Shown piece by piece: positions 35,261 through 44,257 of a stretch of 64,000 nt of DNA. Under the pieces are notes generated by a model. The model saw nothing but the letters and a program-made list of their open reading frames with translations. It ran no database searches and was not told the DNA's origin. Both the position numbers and the translations under genes were made by a program. Origin of the DNA: Thalassoglobus neptunius. GTDB taxonomy: Bacteria > Planctomycetota > Planctomycetia > Planctomycetales > Planctomycetaceae. Where the stretch lies: assembly GCF_007859735.1 (NCBI RefSeq), contig NZ_SIHI01000001.1:1322251-1386250 (forward strand). The letters run 5' to 3'. Position 1 is the stretch's first letter. Each line of letters begins with the position of its first letter.

Positions 35261-36056
35261 CGGAGGACACCTCCTCGGCGGCACTTGGAACACTCCTTGA
35301 AGTGGAAGAAAGTGCGACGTTGAGAAGCAGCAGCACCGCGATCAGAATCAGCACGAGATGAACGATTCGCGCAAAGTGCGAGGGGGAGATCAATCTGGCC
35401 AGCCGGTGTCCCGACCAAATCGCCAAAGCGACCATCGGGAGACTGGTCACAAAGTACTGAAGCACTGACGAAGTGACCGATCCCGAGAGAAAATGCATCG
35501 TCAGAACCCAGATACTTGTGACGGTGAAAAAGCTCTGAAGCATGGCCCGGAAGCGTTCCGGCGGCCATCGTCGCAGTGCTCCGTACATCACAATCGGCGG
35601 TCCGGAAGTGTTGTACGCTCCTCCCAGAAATCCGGCGACCAGTCCCACGAACGGACCCCAGCGATCATCTTTGAGTCGAAAGCCATCGGAGTGTTTGAGT
35701 GTCCAGATCGAAAAGACAAGGATCACGACCGCCAGTAGAGTTTTCGCGATTCGGTCATCCCCGCTATGCAGCAGCCAGACCCCGAGAGGAACGGTCAGAA
35801 TCGCTGGCAGTGTGAACGAAAGAGCAGCGCGGAACCGAATGTGTTCCCATTCTCGAACCAGTATTCCGGTTCCGTTGAGGAAAGAGAGCATCGCGACGAG
35901 TGGAGCCGCTTCATGGAGAGGAAGCAGCGTTCCAAGCAACGGCATCGCGATGAGTGCCTCTCCGAATCCGATCGTTGATCGAACTGTTGCTGCGAGGAAA
36001 ACGATTCCGCAAATGAGAACGGTGCTGAGACCGTCTGTCAGTGTGAAAGCAAGCAA
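35214..36056 (-). CDS. TauE/SafE-family permease
   Basis: A 280-residue membrane protein with about eight helices in two repeats. FLAATVRSTIGFGEALIAMPLL and VGLVAGFLGGAYNTSGPPIVMYGALRRW are the paired signatures of the TauE/SafE group, exporters or importers of small organosulfur or C2 anions such as sulfite and sulfoacetate. The start is a TTG at 36056; no ATG precedes the conserved region. A Ser-rich C-terminal tail (about 25 residues) is encoded in the stretch that overlaps the convergent sulfotransferase gene. Substrate unknown. Confidence 0.85.
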   Translation of the reverse strand: MLAFTLTDGLSTVLICGIVFLAATVRSTIGFGEALIAMPLLGTLLPLHEAAPLVAMLSFLNGTGILVREWEHIRFRAALSFTLPAILTVPLGVWLLHSGDDRIAKTLLAVVILVFSIWTLKHSDGFRLKDDRWGPFVGLVAGFLGGAYNTSGPPIVMYGALRRWPPERFRAMLQSFFTVTSIWVLTMHFLSGSVTSSVLQYFVTSLPMVALAIWSGHRLARLISPSHFARIVHLVLILIAVLLLLNVALSSTSRSVPSAAEEVSSVMTVEAPSWNRSCLP

Positions 36057-36311
36057 GTAGGCGTCTCAAGGTCGGAGAAATGGGGCGGGAGTGTCGACCC
36101 GCACATGGTGACAGTTGAGAAACGCCCGTCAAGAGAATCGACTTGTGGGGAATCGAGTCGGCGAAGAATCGCTCTGACATTCACGAGAACTTCAAGAATG
36201 ACAGCACTCTGACTCCGGGATTGCGGAGCAGAGTGCGTCAGTGGGAACTGGTCCAGAAAGACTGGAAACGTTCTTACCGTTCACAACAAAAAGTTGTTTC
36301 TGAAAATACTG

Positions 36312-36647
36312 TTACTCAGCGGCAGCCTTTTTCTTCTTCTTGGCTGGAGCCGGTGACTTGTATTCTTCCAGCGTCACCTTTTTGTCTTTGTCCTGATCCA
36401 TCCGGGCGAAGAGTGCTTTGAACCGAGTTTCCTGCTTGTTGGTCTCTTCAGCAGTCTTTTCCTTCTTCGAAGGACGGGTCTTAAATTCTTCCCAGGTCAA
36501 ATGCCCGTTGGAGTCTTTGTCGAGTCGTTTGAAGACTTTTTCGGGATCGGCTTTCTTGGCGTCGGCTTTCTTTTCTTCAGCAGCGTACAGCGAGCCAGCA
36601 ATGCCAACGAAAACCAGGCTCAGCAGAGTCAGACGCAATCGATTCAT
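36312..36647 (-). CDS. Secreted EF-hand protein
   Basis: A 111-residue protein with a signal peptide (cleavage near Ala22-Ala23) and two EF-hand loops: DKDSNGHLTWEE (43-54) is canonical, DQDKDKKVTLEE (84-95) has Lys in place of the usual Gly. Calcium binding is likely for the first. Lys/Ala-rich linkers and a KKKKKAAAE tail surround the loops. Such small periplasmic EF-hand proteins are frequent in planctomycetes; their role is unknown. I start at ATG 36647 with AGGTG upstream and not at the longer frame from 36719. Confidence 0.85.
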   Translation of the reverse strand: MNRLRLTLLSLVFVGIAGSLYAAEEKKADAKKADPEKVFKRLDKDSNGHLTWEEFKTRPSKKEKTAEETNKQETRFKALFARMDQDKDKKVTLEEYKSPAPAKKKKKAAAE

Positions 36648-37059
36648 CGGGACACCTTTCAAAACAAGTGGAGCGATAACTTGTAAGACGAAAGAGGCAA
36701 CGTTTGCAGAACATCCCAAACGTTGAAGCAGCAGCGGACCGCTAAATTCAAGCGGTCACATGGACGAGCCAAAAAGAGAAATCACGCGCTGAGAGTTGGA
36801 GATTGCGGGCTGTCCAATGATCGATTGATGCTATCCACTTTCGTTGATATTGCAAGCGATCGGATTGCAACACTCAGAGCACGCGGGAACGTTTGCATGT
36901 CCCGGTCTGTTGTCCACTGCGTGTCGCTTTCGAAGAACCTGACTGATTACTTGTTGACGCTAGGTATTTGGCGTGATATTGTTCTTGTGTTGACTCGCCC
37001 ATCGAACAACAGCTGTTCGGGCAGAGTTCCGTGACTCTTTCGAAAATCAGGAGGGACAA
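36648..37059. other. Divergent intergenic region upstream of padR
   Basis: 412 bp with no credible gene. It contains the strong sigma-70-like promoter at 36954-36982 for the padR unit. I did not find an ATGT-N8-ACAT-type PadR operator. Confidence 0.5.
36954..36982 (+). promoter_or_regulatory. Sigma-70-like promoter of padR operon
   Basis: TTGACG and TATTGT are separated by exactly 17 bp, close to the TTGACA/TATAAT consensus. The start codon of the padR-like gene lies 78 bp downstream. Confidence 0.6.
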
Positions 37060-37407
37060 ATGCCGACGCCGATTGAAGGAAATCAGGTCCGCGGACATTT
37101 GGAGACGATGATTCTTTCCGTCCTCGAATCCGAAGCAGCTCACGGGTTTGAAGTGGTGAAAAGACTCTGTGCTGCTGGAAATGGGGCTCTTGAACTGAAG
37201 GAAGGGACCGTTTACCCCGTTCTCTATCGGCTCGAAGATGCAGGGCTCGTACGTTCGAAGTGGGAGAAGGAGACCACCGGACGACGCGGTCCGCGCAGGA
37301 AGATCTATCAATTGACCAAACGCGGCGAGCGGCAATTGAACTCAGGACGCGAGCAGTGGAAGTCGTTTGTCAACACGATTGGACCGATCGTCGGAGGTGT
37401 CCTATGA
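37060..37407 (+). CDS. PadR-family transcriptional regulator
   Basis: A 115-residue winged-helix regulator. VRGHLETMILSVLESEAAHGFEVVKRL and LKEGTVYPVLYRLEDAGLVRSKWEKE give the PadR recognition helix and wing, and GPRRKIYQLTKRGERQL ends the domain. These regulators repress nearby membrane or transport genes in response to small ligands or envelope stress. AGGAGG precedes the ATG. The stop overlaps the ATG of the next gene (ATGA), so regulator and membrane protein are co-translated, a standard PadR arrangement. Confidence 0.93.
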   Translation: MPTPIEGNQVRGHLETMILSVLESEAAHGFEVVKRLCAAGNGALELKEGTVYPVLYRLEDAGLVRSKWEKETTGRRGPRRKIYQLTKRGERQLNSGREQWKSFVNTIGPIVGGVL

Positions 37408-38138
37408 ATCCTTCCCTGATGACTCCAGTGGAGCGTGTCGTGCGTCCGGTTCACGCACCGATGAGCAGCAAAATGAGAATGCGAAACGAACTTTATTCGC
37501 ATCTGGAACAGATCTACCAGGAGGAGTTTTCCGCGACTCACGACGAAACCTCAGCGCTTGAGCGTTCACTGGCTCGGTTCGGTGATCTCGATGAAATTCG
37601 CGAACAGCTGCAATTGGGGATTTCGAAACCACTCCAGTGGGTGGACCGACTCGACGAGTCGTTCTCGCGCCGAGCTGGGGAATCTCATCTTGCGTTTGCG
37701 GTCAGAAATTCCTTTCGGGTCGGGGCTGTGTTCTTCGTTCAGTTGATCGTCATCCTGCTTCTCGCTGCTTTGGGGCTCTCCACCGTTCGAGAGTCTGCGT
37801 GGCTGATCGCCCCCTATTTTCTCATTCTGTCGCTGACTGCCGCTTCGGTGACGTTTGTTGTCCTGCAAATTGCGCAACCCTTGGTCGATCGGCCAGTTGG
37901 GGCACTGTCGAAATGGGAACTCATTCGCGGAGCGACCCTGTTTGGAGTCGCTGCGGCGGTCGCTGAAGCGGTTTTGTTGTTTGGCGGACGAATTTTCAGC
38001 GAATGGGAACTGCCTTCACATCTGTTTCCACTAATGGGAATGGCATTTGTCGGAGCGGCGGTGATGTTCTCTGTCGTTATCTTCTTGTTTCGGAATGAGT
38101 TAAGTCAGATTTCCGAGTGGCGAGAGTTGGAAATTTGA
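37404..38138 (+). CDS. HAAS-like membrane protein partnered with PadR
   Basis: A 244-residue protein. The N-terminal 80 residues are a soluble helical domain with LYSHLEQIYQEEFSATHDETSALERSLARFGD, the pattern of HAAS/permease-prefix domains. Four to five hydrophobic helices follow. Proteins of this build are nearly always encoded directly after a PadR regulator, as here with an ATGA overlap, and may act as its membrane-bound sensor partner. The longer frame from 37260 overlaps padR in another frame and is rejected. Confidence 0.75.
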   Translation: MNPSLMTPVERVVRPVHAPMSSKMRMRNELYSHLEQIYQEEFSATHDETSALERSLARFGDLDEIREQLQLGISKPLQWVDRLDESFSRRAGESHLAFAVRNSFRVGAVFFVQLIVILLLAALGLSTVRESAWLIAPYFLILSLTAASVTFVVLQIAQPLVDRPVGALSKWELIRGATLFGVAAAVAEAVLLFGGRIFSEWELPSHLFPLMGMAFVGAAVMFSVVIFLFRNELSQISEWRELEI

Positions 38139-38307
38139 GCCCGAACTCAGCAAATGATTCGCTCGACTGAGTGAACTTCCTGCATCGCGCAGCCCCTACA
38201 GTCCGATGATAAAGAGGGTCACCAGCGTTGTGTCTGGTGAATGAGCGGAATCTGCGGATTCTGCTTCGAACGCCTTTCGAAACGGATTTTGATGGCGTTG
38301 GGGGGGG

Positions 38308-40362
38308 ATGAAGAGCAAGTCCACAAACGAGCCTGCGCGCTCAGTCTGTACTCAATCCGCGACCGATGTCTCAGATCATCGGCCTGCGCAGTGTTTTCGT
38401 GGTCATCGATGGACCGTGATGCTGCTGGTCGTCGGTTGGCTCGGGATTTCGTTGGTGCTGACCGGTGAGTCGATTGAAGATTCTGCAGAAGCGGCTCCTC
38501 CAGTCGTTCGCGAAAACACCCTGCCCTACAACAAGGACTGGTTGGAAGTTCACTGGGTCTTACGGACGAAATGCAGCGGGTGTCACCGACCCAATTCAGG
38601 ACAGCACGACTTCTCCACGTACGAAGCAGTCATGGCCGACGGCGAGTTCACTGGGGAACCAATCGTCATCCCCGGACTTCCCGAAGAGTCTCTACTTTGG
38701 AAGTACGTAAACTGGAACCACGCTTTCGATCCTGATTCTAACGCTCCGGAACGTCCGGAAATGCCACCCGATGACAAGGGCGAATGGCTTTCCAAAGGAC
38801 AGTTGGAAACGCTTCATCGATGGATTGAATCCGGCGCTCTCGAATACGTTCTTCCACAAACCTGCGATACAAGCCCGCTCCTGGAAACGGATTTCATCTC
38901 CGCGCGCGAGTGTGCCCAGTGTCATCCTCGCCAGTACGAAGAGTGGTCCCGTTCGATGCATGCCTATGCACAGCATAGCCCTGTGTTCGAAGCCTTTACG
39001 TTGACAATGGTCGAGCGGACCGGCGGGACGATTGGAACTTTTTGCACTCGCTGTCACACACCGATCGGTGTTTCGATCGGAGAGAACGCATCGATGAGAA
39101 ATGTTCATCGTTCGCGGATTTCCATGGAAGGCGTGACGTGTGTCGTCTGCCATCGACTGGAAAAGCCATTTTACAAAGCGAGCGGTCGACTTCCGGTCAC
39201 TCCCGGATTGTTGCGAGATGGTTGCATGTACGGGCCTTTCAAGGATTCCGTGGATCCGGATGGCTCTGGTCATCCCGCTGAAGAGTCAGCACATCTAACG
39301 AAATCTTCGTTCTGCGGCACATGTCATGATGTTACCAACCCCGTTGGTGTGCGGCTTGAAGAAGCTTTCAGTGAATGGCAAAACAGCCCGGCCGCGAAGC
39401 AGGGAATTTCGTGTCAGGATTGTCACATGGGCCCAATCCCCGGAGTTCCGGTGAAAGCCTGTGATCGTCCATTCGGAAAAGTGGCGGTCGTTCCGGGAAT
39501 CGACCCCGATATGCTCCCTGATCGACCACTCTCCAATCATTCATTCGTCGGTCCGGACTATTCGATGCTTCCGGATACCGAGTTCCCGTACAAACTCGAC
39601 TGGATGTACGAGACTGATTACCGGGACACAAAGAATCTTACTCCGCACCAGAAGGAAACTTTGACACATTTACGAGTGCGGAACCGTCAACAACTCGCCA
39701 AAGCCAGAGATCTGCGTTTTGAACTTCTCAAGAACGCGGCGGAAATACGTGTCGAGCATCCGCGAGAAGCGATTCGGAATCGACGGATGAAAGTTCACGT
39801 CGATGTCGTCAGCAAAACTGCCGGACACAACTTCCCGACGGGATTCACCGCCGAGCGTCAAGTTTGGGTCGAGGTTATTGTCGTCGACCCGTTAGGACGA
39901 ACGGTCTTTTCGTCGGGGGATCTGGATTCCAACGGAGACCTTCGTGACGAACACAGCCACCAGGTTGAAGCAGGTCACCTGCAATGGGATCGTCACCTGT
40001 TGAATTTTCAGAGCAAGTTCACGCTTCTCACCGTTCAGGGGACCGAACGATCCGTCATTATCCCGGTCAATCGGGATTTGACTCCCATTAACGTTGTGCG
40101 TCCGAACCCCGCGCCAGCCCAGTCGTTTGGGCGCCCGGCCAATTTCCGAGTTGCGAAGGCGAGTCTGCCTCCGCTCGATACGATGGGAAATACCTATCCA
40201 GTTCGGTTGGGCGAATGTGCTGGGCCTCATCGTTTACGTGTGCGATTGAATTACCGGAACCTTCCCCCTGCCCTGTTCGACAAGATTGGGATTCCGCATC
40301 TGAAACACCTCATTGAGACCGTTGTGATCGATGAATATGAGAGTGTGATCGACGTTCGTTGA
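38308..40362 (+). CDS. Secreted six-heme c-type cytochrome
   Basis: A 684-residue protein with a signal anchor at residues 35-51. Six CxxCH sites are seen: CSGCH (89-93), CAQCH (202-206), CTRCH (246-250), CVVCH (278-282), CGTCH (336-340) and CQDCH (369-373). The first lies in a planctomycete PSCyt-like domain (SGQHDFSTYEAVM...PEESLLWKYV). The others form a cytochrome c554-like multiheme block (CHPRQYEEWSRSMHAYAQHSPVFEAF). The C-terminal 270 residues are beta-rich and heme-free. The start ATG follows a run of seven Gs. An outer-membrane barrel gene follows after 30 bp, so electron transfer across or at the outer membrane is plausible. Confidence 0.85.
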   Translation: MKSKSTNEPARSVCTQSATDVSDHRPAQCFRGHRWTVMLLVVGWLGISLVLTGESIEDSAEAAPPVVRENTLPYNKDWLEVHWVLRTKCSGCHRPNSGQHDFSTYEAVMADGEFTGEPIVIPGLPEESLLWKYVNWNHAFDPDSNAPERPEMPPDDKGEWLSKGQLETLHRWIESGALEYVLPQTCDTSPLLETDFISARECAQCHPRQYEEWSRSMHAYAQHSPVFEAFTLTMVERTGGTIGTFCTRCHTPIGVSIGENASMRNVHRSRISMEGVTCVVCHRLEKPFYKASGRLPVTPGLLRDGCMYGPFKDSVDPDGSGHPAEESAHLTKSSFCGTCHDVTNPVGVRLEEAFSEWQNSPAAKQGISCQDCHMGPIPGVPVKACDRPFGKVAVVPGIDPDMLPDRPLSNHSFVGPDYSMLPDTEFPYKLDWMYETDYRDTKNLTPHQKETLTHLRVRNRQQLAKARDLRFELLKNAAEIRVEHPREAIRNRRMKVHVDVVSKTAGHNFPTGFTAERQVWVEVIVVDPLGRTVFSSGDLDSNGDLRDEHSHQVEAGHLQWDRHLLNFQSKFTLLTVQGTERSVIIPVNRDLTPINVVRPNPAPAQSFGRPANFRVAKASLPPLDTMGNTYPVRLGECAGPHRLRVRLNYRNLPPALFDKIGIPHLKHLIETVVIDEYESVIDVR

Positions 40363-40392
40363 GTGATATCCATCCCTTGAATTGACAGCAGA

Positions 40393-41943
40393 ATGTTTCA
40401 TCGGAGTCGAATTCTCTGTGTTTCTTTCTTAGTCGTCATGTTCGGTATGACGAACGGTCACCCCTGCGCTGCTGAAGACAAAAAGACTGCTGGATTTCTG
40501 TATCTGGACGATGTTCCGCCTGAGCCGACCGAAGATTCCGATCTTCCGATCATGTACTACGAAGGGGGACAACTCGTCGAATTGCCCCCGCTGGAAGAAG
40601 AACTTCTCACCCATGGTGGGGCTCACATGTACTACACGAGCGACTATCTCAACGCCATCGCTCCGGTCTGTGAAGGAAGCCATCCCCAGAATTTGCGCTT
40701 AGACGAATGCTGGGACGAACCCCAACCATGGTGCGCGCGCCCGCATAAATATCTGGGGCCGGGGATAGTCAATTGGAGCCCCGACTGGAGTTGGTTCGGT
40801 TCGAATCCCAATATGTGGGAGCCGCAGTTCGTCGGTCATGGTGCTTACGAAGTGTTCGGAGCTGTCTTCGACCAGGGCGGGACCGAACAAAACGGAATCG
40901 GTCATCAACTCTACATTGATCTGGAATTAAGACTAACGGGCACTGAGCGGTTTCATGTTCAGTTCCGACCTCTTGGGAAAGAGAATACCGGCGGTTCGTT
41001 CTGGAGGTTGAATTCTCCGTCGGAGTACATCGACAACTCGACGGGAGTTCCGCAACGCTGGTGGTTCGAAGGAGAACTGCAAAGCCTGTTCGGGCCATGG
41101 CTCGGCGATGACCGTCATCAACTCGATATCAACTTCACGATCGGACGGTTTCCGTTTCGGCTTCAGAACGGGCTGTTGATGGATGATGAAATCACCGGTT
41201 TCGCGGTGGCGAAGAACAACATTCTCTCGCTCGGATTCAGCAACGTGAACGTCCAAGGATTCTATGCGATCGACGAAGTGGATTCGTATCCGGCGAGTAG
41301 TGATTTGGCAGGCGTCGCAGTGACGGCCGACTATCGCACCTCATTCTTTGAGGCGGAGTATGTTGCGCTGTTTCGTGATCGTGAAAAAGAATTTCGCGCC
41401 CACTATTTCGCGTTGAGCGGAACAAAATTCTTCGGCCCGGTCAGTGTCGCTGCGCGGACGATGTATCGAATTGGAGATCAAAATTCCAGGGGCGATGGCT
41501 ATTTTCAGGTACTCGAATCGAACATGGCTCGTTCGACGAGCCATACCGTTGAACGCCTCACCGGGATCGATCTCGCAGTGAGTTACCTCAACCTGTTTTA
41601 CGCCAGCGAAAACTGGGTGACCATTGCCGGAGGAAACCTCGATCGAATTCGCAACGCATTTGCGGTGAATCCATTGTTCAACATCGCGGCCGGAAGTCCT
41701 CCTGTGGAACGCTACGGAGTAGCTGCAGGAGTTGAATTTTTCCGAAACAATCAGGACGAAGCGATCATTCCAGAGTTCGCTTTCGAGTCTCAAGCTTCGG
41801 ACCCGATCTACGGGGCGGGACTTCGATACCGGCGAAAAATGACGACGAGAATGTATTTCGAACTTCGCGGAATCAAAAACTGGTCAAGCAACCCGGCTCT
41901 CCGGCGCGAAGGACTGTTTGCTTCCACCACAGTCATTTTCTAG
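40393..41943 (+). CDS. Outer-membrane beta-barrel protein linked to multiheme cytochrome
   Basis: A 516-residue protein with a signal peptide (to about residue 27, CAAED). Alternating hydrophobic/polar strands with aromatic girdles run from about residue 135 to the end (HQLYIDLELRLTG, RFHVQFRPLG, DINFTIGRFPFRL), and the chain ends in TTVIF, the aromatic C-terminal residue typical of barrels. An N-terminal 100-residue segment rich in Pro, Glu and Asp precedes it. It starts 30 bp after the six-heme cytochrome, almost certainly one operon, which recalls porin-cytochrome conduits. No sequence family was recognised with certainty. Confidence 0.65.
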   Translation: MFHRSRILCVSFLVVMFGMTNGHPCAAEDKKTAGFLYLDDVPPEPTEDSDLPIMYYEGGQLVELPPLEEELLTHGGAHMYYTSDYLNAIAPVCEGSHPQNLRLDECWDEPQPWCARPHKYLGPGIVNWSPDWSWFGSNPNMWEPQFVGHGAYEVFGAVFDQGGTEQNGIGHQLYIDLELRLTGTERFHVQFRPLGKENTGGSFWRLNSPSEYIDNSTGVPQRWWFEGELQSLFGPWLGDDRHQLDINFTIGRFPFRLQNGLLMDDEITGFAVAKNNILSLGFSNVNVQGFYAIDEVDSYPASSDLAGVAVTADYRTSFFEAEYVALFRDREKEFRAHYFALSGTKFFGPVSVAARTMYRIGDQNSRGDGYFQVLESNMARSTSHTVERLTGIDLAVSYLNLFYASENWVTIAGGNLDRIRNAFAVNPLFNIAAGSPPVERYGVAAGVEFFRNNQDEAIIPEFAFESQASDPIYGAGLRYRRKMTTRMYFELRGIKNWSSNPALRREGLFASTTVIF

Positions 41944-42296
41944 TCCCGGTTTCATCAAGACTCTTGACGTTTCGAGTGACTCATCGCTCGCTTGAACGTG
42001 TCTCTTCTTGTCGACGCAGCCTTCGCTCGCGCGAATTGGTGAAGGCTTTTTCGCCAACAGGACTCGCGCGTTTTCGTTTCGGTCACGCTCTTTGATACGT
42101 TGACGGAACTACATAGGTTGATTCGTGGAAGTGAACGTATTTTCGCCAGTTTCTACTTCCGACGACTGCAGAATTGCCAGCTGATGAAGTAGCTTGGTGC
42201 GATCGTGAATCCTGTGAATCGAGAGTTATGGATCTCTCTGAGAATTCCAAGGCGGGTTTCTCGGTGGTGTTCCAATTCAGCTGGTGGAGTGATTGA
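41944..42296. other. Intergenic region with terminator and possible diverged repeat
   Basis: 353 bp. The first 110 bp carry the terminator at 42018-42051 and a possible diverged copy of the dispersed repeat (about 41985-42048: cgctcgcttgaacgtgtctc ... gctcgcgcgaattggtga). The rest shows no feature. Confidence 0.4.
42018..42051 (+). terminator. Terminator after barrel gene
   Basis: Stem AGCCTTC/GAAGGCT with a 16-nt loop that contains a GCTCGCGCGA palindrome-like core, followed by TTTT. It lies 75 bp after the barrel stop. Confidence 0.65.
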
Positions 42297-43466
42297 ATGA
42301 TGCGCGGACGACGTCTATGGGGACTGCTAGCCTTTCTGGTCGCGAATACGTTCGTGAATGTGGTCGTGGGAGAAGTCCGAACCTGGGATGGGCGTCATTC
42401 GATCGAGAAAATCGATGTCTTTGTTGTCTACTTCGTCCCCAATGACCGGCAACCGCTCACCGACTGGAAACGTCGCGTTGACTATTTCTGTCGGCGTATC
42501 GAGCAATTCCACGAACTTGAATACGACGGACAGTCGGTGCTGAAGACGACTGTCGAAGCGAAGCCATTCGTTTCGAGATTGTCGACTCGACAGCTTCGCG
42601 AAGGTGATGGGGATGCAATCTTTTTCCGCACGCTTCGGGAAGTCGACGCGCACTTTGATTGGAACGAGAGTGATTCAGAAGCCTTTCCAATCGTGCTCGT
42701 TCTGTCGGAGATCAACTGGCGACCGCTGGATGACTTTTACCGGCTCCGGCAAACGGAAAACGGGCTTGAGTTCGAAGGACAGTTCATCGAATCGCAACAC
42801 TTTCCGGGAGCGACGTCCGGAGGTGCTCGAGCGACTTATCTCTCCCGTGAAGGGAAAGGTTGGGGACTGGTCAGCGCTGATGGCTGGCGCGTTCCCTATC
42901 GGGGAAGTGACTGTGTTGTTTATCACGAAGGAGTCGGACATACGATCGGACTTCCTCACCCTGAGCCCGGAAACGGGTCCGTTATGAGCTTCGGTCAGTA
43001 CCGAGGATGGATCAGCGAGTCCTGGCTTGATAAAGACCAGAAAGTTCGGTTGGGGTGGGAGCCGCAGTCGGACACCGAAAAGAAGAACAACGACAATCTG
43101 TTCCGTCAGTTTCGAGCGATCCCGGATCCCCTCGAACCGAAACCCGGAGACGAAGTTTCTCTGAAGCTCGATCTTCCCTTTGATGCGATTGTGCAGTCTT
43201 GCATTGCAGAAGTTCAGACGGATGTCCACGGGCCGTGGTTGGAGTCGACATCGAGTTTTCGGAATGCGTCGCGTGCAGATTTGAGTTCGATATCGCTGGG
43301 GCGATTTGATCGGCATACTCCAGTCAGTTATCGCGTCAAAGTCACACTCGAGGATGGACGATTCGAAGAGTTGTGGGGGGATTTTCAGGTCGGAAAGCCT
43401 CATGAGATTGCTTCCGAGATGTCTCGTTCTGTTCTCTTGGATGAAGGCCCAAAATCTCCCGGCTAG
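42297..43466 (+). CDS. Secreted metzincin-like metalloprotease (ends at in-frame TAG)
   Basis: 389 residues with a signal peptide (to about residue 25). HEGVGHTIGLPH at 210-221 is a complete HExxHxxGxxH zinc site, as in metzincins, followed by the Met of GNGSVMSFGQY, which could be the Met-turn. A C-terminal beta-sandwich-like part follows (KPGDEVSLKLDLPFDAIVQSC). The frame stops at TAG 43464-43466, but the same frame stays open from the next codon to 44027, so protease and the C-terminal domain probably belonged to one 576-residue protein. GGAG lies 7 nt before the ATG. Substrate unknown. Confidence 0.75.
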   Translation: MMRGRRLWGLLAFLVANTFVNVVVGEVRTWDGRHSIEKIDVFVVYFVPNDRQPLTDWKRRVDYFCRRIEQFHELEYDGQSVLKTTVEAKPFVSRLSTRQLREGDGDAIFFRTLREVDAHFDWNESDSEAFPIVLVLSEINWRPLDDFYRLRQTENGLEFEGQFIESQHFPGATSGGARATYLSREGKGWGLVSADGWRVPYRGSDCVVYHEGVGHTIGLPHPEPGNGSVMSFGQYRGWISESWLDKDQKVRLGWEPQSDTEKKNNDNLFRQFRAIPDPLEPKPGDEVSLKLDLPFDAIVQSCIAEVQTDVHGPWLESTSSFRNASRADLSSISLGRFDRHTPVSYRVKVTLEDGRFEELWGDFQVGKPHEIASEMSRSVLLDEGPKSPG

Positions 43467-43481
43467 AAAAGTTCATTCTCC

Positions 43482-44027
43482 GTGACAGCCGAGAGTGATC
43501 AGCTGGAAGATCTGAATGTTCTTGAAGCATGGAAGAATGGCGATTGGACGCGTGAAGACGGCAACCTAATTGTCTCGCCGAAAACGTACGGTGCGAAAAT
43601 CGAACTTCCTGGCAAGGTGTCGGGGCCGTACCGTTTGATCGCGATTGTCGAACCGCTCGATCCTCCGAGTGGGCTGATTCTGGGAAGTCGGCTCGGTGAG
43701 TCACGGTTCGTGACGTTGCTCAACTACGCTCAAGGAGGTCAATTGCTTTCCGCTCTGGAAAATGTCGATGGAAAGAACGTCGGAAATTTCACCACTGTCG
43801 ATCGCCCATTGTTCGAAATGGGACGGCTTTCACAGGTCGTGTTGACTGTGGAAGATGACTCCGTCTCCGTTGCTGTCGACGGTGCTCTCGTCGTCGAATG
43901 GAGCGGACAACCAACGGAACTCAGCCTCAGCGACTACTGGCGGACTCCCGATGAGAATGCCCTCTTTCTCGGGACTTATGATTGTCGATACCGTTTTCAC
44001 CGATTGACTTTGCAGACGAGCAAATAA
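43482..44027 (+). CDS. Beta-sandwich (LamG/DUF1080-like) domain, same frame after TAG
   Basis: 181 codons from a GTG at 43482, in the same frame as the protease gene that ends 15 bp earlier. The content is one beta-sandwich of the concanavalin/DUF1080 type: EAWKNGDWTREDGNLIVSP, SGPYRLIAIVEPLDPPSGLILG, DDSVSVAVDGALVVEWSG. Such domains bind glycans or act as accessory modules of secreted planctomycete enzymes. It has no signal peptide and no good ribosome site of its own, which suggests that it is the detached C-terminus of the upstream protein. Confidence 0.6.
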   Translation: MTAESDQLEDLNVLEAWKNGDWTREDGNLIVSPKTYGAKIELPGKVSGPYRLIAIVEPLDPPSGLILGSRLGESRFVTLLNYAQGGQLLSALENVDGKNVGNFTTVDRPLFEMGRLSQVVLTVEDDSVSVAVDGALVVEWSGQPTELSLSDYWRTPDENALFLGTYDCRYRFHRLTLQTSK

Positions 44028-44030
44028 AAA

Positions 44031-44066
44031 ACTCCCAGAAACATGATTGCTCACGCTTCTGGGAGT
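44031..44066 (-). terminator. Terminator after hcp-like gene
   Basis: Stem ACTCCCAGAA/TTCTGGGAGT with a 16-nt loop; on the minus strand it is followed by a TTTTT run. It lies about 190 bp beyond the hcp-like stop. Confidence 0.7.
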
Positions 44067-44257
44067 GATCAAAACTCGAGTTCGTTCAATCGACAATTGA
44101 ATATGGCGAGCTTGTCGCTCAATTCGGTGCATCCGCCTGTACTTGCTTATTACGATGGCTGCTGCGTTTGCTGGTGCAAGCGGCTGCAATTCATCTCTTT
44201 GAGTGCTCAAGTCAGGCAGTCGTAAACCGGGATCTCTTGCCGTTTGAAGTCGAACGG

